Shown: positions 60,201 to 64,000 of the stretch, piece by piece | Layout of the letters: each line of letters starts with the position of its first letter | Position numbering within the stretch: position 1 is the first letter of the stretch | Assembly: GCF_004362405.1 (NCBI RefSeq) | Contig: NZ_SNXE01000006.1 | Location: 186,001 to 250,000, forward strand | Length of the DNA stretch: 64,000 nucleotides | Direction of reading: 5' to 3' | DNA from: Roseateles asaccharophilus | GTDB lineage: Bacteria; Pseudomonadota; Gammaproteobacteria; Burkholderiales; Burkholderiaceae_C | Position numbers and translations under genes: made by a program | The notes under the pieces: generated by a model | Database searches by the model: none | What the model saw: the letters and a program-made list of their open reading frames with translations, nothing else | What the model was told of the DNA's origin: nothing

Positions 60201-63200
60201 GTCCACACTGCCCTGCTTGGATTGCAGCAACAGTGATCCGCCAGCCCTCAGCGCTGATGCTTTAACACTGACGTCGCCTTGGACCTCAAGCCTCACCGTG
60301 CCTTGCCCCGCCACGAGCAAAGAGCGGTCAATGCCCAAGTTCGAAGCCGTGATGGCAAGACTGCGGCCCGCGATCACCTCGCTGTTGCTGATGTCTACCT
60401 TCTGACCGCTCAAGGCCACACTGACGCCTCGAATGCCGCCCCCGCTGCTGCTGATATTGAGCGCCTTGACGTCAACCAGTTCCCCCGCGCGCACCTGGCC
60501 TTGGTTCGTGAAGTCGCCGCTCAGCGCCATCTCCACGCGCTTGCCGGTGATCAGCGCCCCGCTGGGCTGCAGATCACCCTCGCGCGGCAGCAGGTAGACC
60601 TGGGGAACCAGCACGCGCTGGCGGCTGCCGTCGGCCAGGGCCACCTCCTGCTCCACCAGCCAGACCAGGTCGGTGGTGAGCTGGCTCATCTGCTCGGCGC
60701 TCAGGGCCACGCCGGGGCGCAGCTGGTGCTGCTTGGCAAAGCTCGCGCCGTTGTCCAGCAGGGCGCGGTACATGGCCTCGTCGCTGCTGTAGCCCGGCAG
60801 GAAGCTGGCGCCCGTGAGCTGCCCCAGTTGCTCGCGCACCAGGCGCTGCTCATAGAAGCCGTCACCCAGGCGCTTTTGCGTGGTGGCCGGGTCGGCCGCC
60901 ACGGCCTGCAGCAGGTAGTCGCTGGACAGCCATTCGCGGTAGTTGGCGAACTGCGGGTCCGTCTCCACCAGGTAGCGCGCACTCGATTCGCTGCGCGTCT
61001 TGAACAGGCTGTTGCTGGGCAGGCCCAGCCCCACGGGCACGCTGCGCGCCAGGCCGGCGCCGCTGAAGCTCGCCGCCGCTCCGCGCAGGGTCTGAGCCGC
61101 GGCCGCGCCGGGCGCGCGTCCGCCCCCAAGGCTGCCGGCATTCACGGCATCCACCGCCGCCGCCTGTGCGGCCTGGCGCAGCTGCGAAGCCTGGGCATCC
61201 GCCCCGCCGGCCTGGGCTTGCAGCGCCGCCCGCAGCGCGGCCTGCACCCCGGCGCGGGCCGACTGCGAGCCCGCCTGCACATTGGCGTCCACGCTGGCCG
61301 CGCTGCCGGCCCGCACCGCCTGGGCCGTGAGGCCGGCATCCTGACGCCAGCCCGCCGCGGCGCCCGCATCGGGCCCGGTCTGCGCTGCCGCCGTCACGCT
61401 TTGCGCGGATGGCCCGGTCAAGCCACCGAGGCCGGCGCCACCGGATGCCTGCACCGCCACACTGCCGGCGCCCGCTTGGGCACCGGCGCCTGGACCGACG
61501 CCCACGCTACCGGCCTGCGCGCGGCTGCCGGGCGCGCTTGCTGCGGGCAAGCTGGCGCCAGCGTGAGTGGGCAGGGTCAGCGCCACCTGACGCTGCGTGC
61601 CATTGCCTGGGTCCGTGACGGTGACGGTACGGTTCAGATTGTTCACCGCAGCGCCCGTGATGGCCACGCCATCACGCCCCTCGACAATGCTCATGTCGTT
61701 AGTAATTTGGGCGCCCGTGATGCGCAGCTGTCCCCCCACAGTGATTCGAGCCGCCGACGACTGAGTAGCTTCAGCAGAGCCACCTTTCACGAGCTCCGGC
61801 ATGAAGCGGGCATAGCTCGGTTTCTCAGCAACGAACTCTTCCCAGGCTTGGCCCGGATGCCGCCCTCGGATTTTGTCGCCGCCCTCGAAACTAATCCCTG
61901 TGATTACGCCGTTCTCAGTTTCGCTAGTTGTGTACGGCTCAAAGACAATCAGGTCATCCTTCAGAATGCGATCGTTGAGAACAAGGGCTGGTGCGCCTTG
62001 TATCTGATATGCACGCCCAGGATTTGCGAGGACGAAATCGCCCCAGGCTCGCATAACCGTTCGGCCATTCAGGTACACCCACTCGTCAACGGCGACGTTG
62101 TCCGTGCAGGTGAAGCCGCTATCTCCGCCGCATTCGTAGTAAACCGGGTAGTACCCAACAAACCGAACCCGATCACCCAGCGGATCGCCTGCGGCCCTCC
62201 ACATCAGATACGGATTCACATTCCGCACATCCCCAGCCTTCAACTGCAGGTCACCGATCGCCTCGATGGTCGCCCCGCTATTGAGAACCGTCCCGCTGCT
62301 GGTGATCTGCATATCCCCACCGCTGCGAATCAGCGCCTTGCTGTCGAGCAGGCGCACCGGCGTGTTGCTGCTGCTGCTGTCCTGCCCGCTGCCTGCCCCC
62401 GCATGCACGCTGCGGTTGACCAGCCCCCCGGTGAGGTCCAGCTTCAGCCAGCGGCTGGCTTCCAGCGTGGCGTTCTCGTTGAGCAGACTGGCGCCGGACA
62501 GGCTCAGGTCGCCGTCCGCAAAGATCAGGGCGCCGTCCCGGTTGCTGATCTCGCCGCTGAACTTGCCGTCCAGGGAGCGGCGTGCGGCGATCACCGCGGC
62601 CTGGGCGCCTTCCCGCTCATTGCGCAGCGAGGCGGCATCCAGGGTGATGTCACCGCCGTAGAGGCGGCCGCTGCCAAGGTTCAGCACCTGGCCCGCGGTG
62701 ATGGCCACGCCCTCGCCGTCGATCAGGCCCCGGTTGCTGAGCGTGCCGCTGCCGGCATTGAGCAAGGTGAGGCGGCCATTGAGTTCGCCGCCGGCCTCGT
62801 TGTCGATCTGGACGGCCTGGATGCTCAGGCTGCCCCCGCTGCGCAGCACGCCCTGGTTGCTGAAGCGGCCCGAGAGTCCCAGGCTCAGATCACCCGCTGC
62901 CTGCAGCTGGCTGCCCGCGCCGTAGACCCAGTCCCCGTTCAAGCCCAGCAGGCTCAGCGAGCCCCGGCTGCTGATCTCGCCGCTCACGCCGCCCACCAGC
63001 TCACGCACCGAGAGCTTCAGCGCGCTGCCGGCCCAGATGCGGCCGCCCTGGTTGTCCAGCGAGAGCGCCGAGACCTGCGCTGAGGCCCCGCCGTCGCTGA
63101 GGCTCAGCTCACCCACGGCCCCGATCTGGCCCGCCGCATTGTTGACGCTCTGGCTCAGGCTGAGCTGCAGATCGCCGTTGGCCCGCAGCTGGCCGTTGCG

Positions 63201-64000
63201 GTTGTCCAGCTGGGCGGCACTCACGAGCAGGTGCCCGCCTTGCAGGCCCTGGTCCTGGCCGGCGGTGTTGCGGTTGTCGATGCCGCGGTCCACCCGCAGC
63301 GTCAGGGTGTTGCCGCCGTACACCAGGCCCCCAGCGTTGAGCAGCTGCTGGGCCTGAGCGTCCAGCCCCTGGCTGCCCACCAGGCGCCCGCCCCGGTTGT
63401 CCAGGGTGTCGCCCACGGCCAGCGTGAGGGTCTGTGCTGCGATCTCGGCACGGTTGCTGAGCTGGGTCACGCTCAAGCGCGCCGTGCTGCCGCTGCTCAT
63501 GCCGTTTTCATTGAGCAGGCTGGCAGCGTTCAGATCCAGCTTGCCCACGGCATGCACGCCCGTGGGGCTGCTGATGGCGGCATCACGCGTGTTGTTCAGT
63601 GCGGCGCCCTGCAGCTGCAGGTTCAGATCGCCTTCGGAGCGAATCAGCCCACCCTGGTTGTTGACCGTGCCGCTGCGCAGCTCCAGCAGCTCTTTGGCCA
63701 GCAGGCGAGCGCCGCTGTTGTCCAGCGACTGGCCCTGGCTGTCCAGCAAGAGTCGGCCGGCGGAGATTTCGCCCTGGCGGTTGCTCAGCGGGCCGCCGCT
63801 GCGCAGATCCAGTTGCTGGGCCGCCTGCAACTGGCCTTGCAGATTGTCCAGCCCTGCGCTGAGGCGCAGCGTGGCACCCGCGTCCAGGCTGGCAATGCGC
63901 CCCTGCTGGTTGCCCAGCGATGTCGCCTCCAGATGGAGGGCCTGTTTGGCCACCAGGCTGCCGCCTTGGTTGAGTACGTCCGCGCCGGCCTTGAGTTGCA
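57246..64000 (-). CDS. cdiA: CdiA/FhaB-like contact-dependent inhibition toxin (N-terminus beyond window)
   Basis: The frame is open to the right edge (about 2250 residues here). In order from the right: FHA-1 repeats (many LDNRGGRL / LSNRQGEI units); an AT-richer non-repeat region at about 61740-62225 (VGYYPVYYECGGDSGFTC), the place of the receptor-binding domain; an Ala/Gly-rich linker (about 61095-61560); a YLVETDPQFANYREWLSSDY region typical of the Tyr/Pro-rich periplasmic segment; further hemagglutinin repeats; a pretoxin domain ending in VQNNYL (58257-58274), a VENN variant; and a variable C-terminus. The toxin end (VQHVLDH, TTHTVFNVDRKEIL, IITAYPVQ) resembles EndoU/BECR-fold RNases, tentatively. 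Signal peptide, TPS domain and cdiB should lie past the edge. Confidence 0.93.
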   Translation of the reverse strand, partial: QLKAGADVLNQGGSLVAKQALHLEATSLGNQQGRIASLDAGATLRLSAGLDNLQGQLQAAQQLDLRSGGPLSNRQGEISAGRLLLDSQGQSLDNSGARLLAKELLELRSGTVNNQGGLIRSEGDLNLQLQGAALNNTRDAAISSPTGVHAVGKLDLNAASLLNENGMSSGSTARLSVTQLSNRAEIAAQTLTLAVGDTLDNRGGRLVGSQGLDAQAQQLLNAGGLVYGGNTLTLRVDRGIDNRNTAGQDQGLQGGHLLVSAAQLDNRNGQLRANGDLQLSLSQSVNNAAGQIGAVGELSLSDGGASAQVSALSLDNQGGRIWAGSALKLSVRELVGGVSGEISSRGSLSLLGLNGDWVYGAGSQLQAAGDLSLGLSGRFSNQGVLRSGGSLSIQAVQIDNEAGGELNGRLTLLNAGSGTLSNRGLIDGEGVAITAGQVLNLGSGRLYGGDITLDAASLRNEREGAQAAVIAARRSLDGKFSGEISNRDGALIFADGDLSLSGASLLNENATLEASRWLKLDLTGGLVNRSVHAGAGSGQDSSSSNTPVRLLDSKALIRSGGDMQITSSGTVLNSGATIEAIGDLQLKAGDVRNVNPYLMWRAAGDPLGDRVRFVGYYPVYYECGGDSGFTCTDNVAVDEWVYLNGRTVMRAWGDFVLANPGRAYQIQGAPALVLNDRILKDDLIVFEPYTTSETENGVITGISFEGGDKIRGRHPGQAWEEFVAEKPSYARFMPELVKGGSAEATQSSAARITVGGQLRITGAQITNDMSIVEGRDGVAITGAAVNNLNRTVTVTDPGNGTQRQVALTLPTHAGASLPAASAPGSRAQAGSVGVGPGAGAQAGAGSVAVQASGGAGLGGLTGPSAQSVTAAAQTGPDAGAAAGWRQDAGLTAQAVRAGSAASVDANVQAGSQSARAGVQAALRAALQAQAGGADAQASQLRQAAQAAAVDAVNAGSLGGGRAPGAAAAQTLRGAAASFSGAGLARSVPVGLGLPSNSLFKTRSESSARYLVETDPQFANYREWLSSDYLLQAVAADPATTQKRLGDGFYEQRLVREQLGQLTGASFLPGYSSDEAMYRALLDNGASFAKQHQLRPGVALSAEQMSQLTTDLVWLVEQEVALADGSRQRVLVPQVYLLPREGDLQPSGALITGKRVEMALSGDFTNQGQVRAGELVDVKALNISSSGGGIRGVSVALSGQKVDISNSEVIAGRSLAITASNLGIDRSLLVAGQGTVRLEVQGDVSVKASALRAGGSLLLQSKQGSVDLVDTQLRAAGQTAVIAAQSITTGSTQTQSQKLVDGVTIQSLETLNKTRIEGDKGVTLYGGTQVHLQATDLSAVQGKVSVSSAGTVLLDHNTDTEQRNWTTSSTKRGWGGLKKKTTVTQHEELKATAVRTTLEGQAIEVLGQNVISVGAKFDSTGLLHVEGVDKTLLYSAENTHKTLTDSTSRSSFAGIGYRKVSSQDLSLKTQAVRTELVSDQAVRIGVGERTELIGARIQAPEISFVRRPGEGATGELLIGAAIERDQASSQSRAVTGGVWQKQEGQGHDRSTGQMSELLGTVSVDAGVKLSIELPRVAEPGSGAAVPSLQEQVQKLAGQQPGLAYLEQLRSHPSIKWSEVELAQREWSYKQQGLTGAGAALVALAVAWATGGMGVELLGSTTAGTTTLGGVTLATSAGGLTAAGAALNAGFAGLAASASVSLVNNGGDIGKTLKELGSKDSIKNLLTSMLTAGALNGLSNTLTLNGQTLASITPQNSGFAANLGKAVISNVASAAINSTLTGASLEDSIRTALVGAMASTAGAFGAQAIGSMTVPDAQGKSVLNPAGQLLAHALGGCLAGAAGGGSQGCHSGAIGATVGELAAQWFDPNGTKTEAEVLEFAKLMGATAGALTGDGSAASVNTAANTAANAVQNNYLETRDLKNAIAQLENCKVGCDSLRRLLLGNESAGGQQKPVGRLVDQCKANPQACSTRVQDMAQALQDLQSPEVRAVLGGATADRLIQRQVNDLGQALNALQWGAEHVQSSTAIMRGALMVGATATGAGVLVHVGRALVAACGSGIGTPACTSLMTDISIGAIEIAGGVPTTGVTAPVVGSGATAAAAARLTNAVRSADPAAVVQELQLVIAEARTAGGVNSAPKVVELTFDKGTRTWTTPAGVDYGPGSVHGNRVQHVLDHAVPNPNKTTHTVFNVDRKEILGLVDEAWLAKGNPLPNDPGAYVVPMGRVIGTAGETNIKIIVRPGTSKIITAYPVQ

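Noticed and set aside
57648-63083. Two very long plus-strand open frames opposite cdiA
   Set aside because: They mirror the repetitive FHA gene and have compositional, not protein-like, features. No ribosome binding site or domain supports them.
54180-64000. Prophage or insertion sequence explaining the AT-rich genes
   Set aside because: No transposase, integrase, terminal inverted repeats or phage structural genes are visible. The AT-rich genes fit exchangeable CDI cargo.

Overview
The window is GC-rich, densely packed bacterial DNA. Gene content points to a Gram-negative betaproteobacterium, probably of the order Burkholderiales: NadB, monomeric isocitrate dehydrogenase, LpxK/KdsB/LpxO for lipid A and Kdo, TonB/ExbBD, and a selenoprotein formate dehydrogenase. 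The genus cannot be fixed from sequence reading alone.

Layout. 1-7 kb: end of an unidentified gene, then nadB, clpB with a clear heat-shock (sigma-32) promoter, crcB, moaE, a YceI-like lipoprotein and a Crp/Fnr regulator. 7-10.8 kb: a Mpo1/DUF962-like membrane protein, a ketopantoate reductase homologue, two GNAT acetyltransferases and lpxO. 10.9-13.9 kb: a modABCE operon on the minus strand with a ModE-type operator at its promoter.

13.9-25.4 kb: a contiguous minus-strand block. It encodes a selenocysteine (Sec)-containing, Tat-exported formate dehydrogenase (fdoG, read through an in-frame UGA at residue 196, plus fdoH and fdoI), the maturation factor FdhE, and most of the Sec insertion machinery: selA, selB and tRNA-Sec (selC). 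Two predicted exported proteins, a TlpA-like thioredoxin and a transglutaminase-like protein, sit between selA and selB. A divergent two-component pair (25.6-29.0 kb) faces the operon. Its response regulator looks NtrC-like but lacks the GAFTGA loop. With modABC supplying molybdate, the region forms a nearly self-contained formate oxidation module; selD and fdhD are not in the window.

29-37.8 kb: housekeeping genes (mrp/apbC, a thioredoxin-like gene, sodB, xseA, a TolQ/TolR-type pair, lpxK, a Trm112-like gene, kdsB, adk, an HSD10-like dehydrogenase behind an ACGT-type operator). 37.8-41.6 kb: a tonB-exbB-exbD-exbD-TPR operon. 42.2-48.8 kb: a four-gene peptide ABC transporter with unusual architectures. 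48.9-54 kb: LD-carboxypeptidase, tadA, a DUF72 gene and icd.

54.2-64 kb: a contact-dependent inhibition (CDI)/polymorphic toxin locus. A very large CdiA/FhaB-like protein runs off the right edge. It is followed by a zinc-ribbon putative immunity gene, a decayed toxin tail with a retained immunity gene, an orphan CdiA-CT module with its own overlapping immunity gene, and a broken hemagglutinin fragment. The cargo and immunity genes are visibly AT-richer than their surroundings. This array of successive toxin modules and the Sec-formate dehydrogenase block are the most interesting parts of the window.
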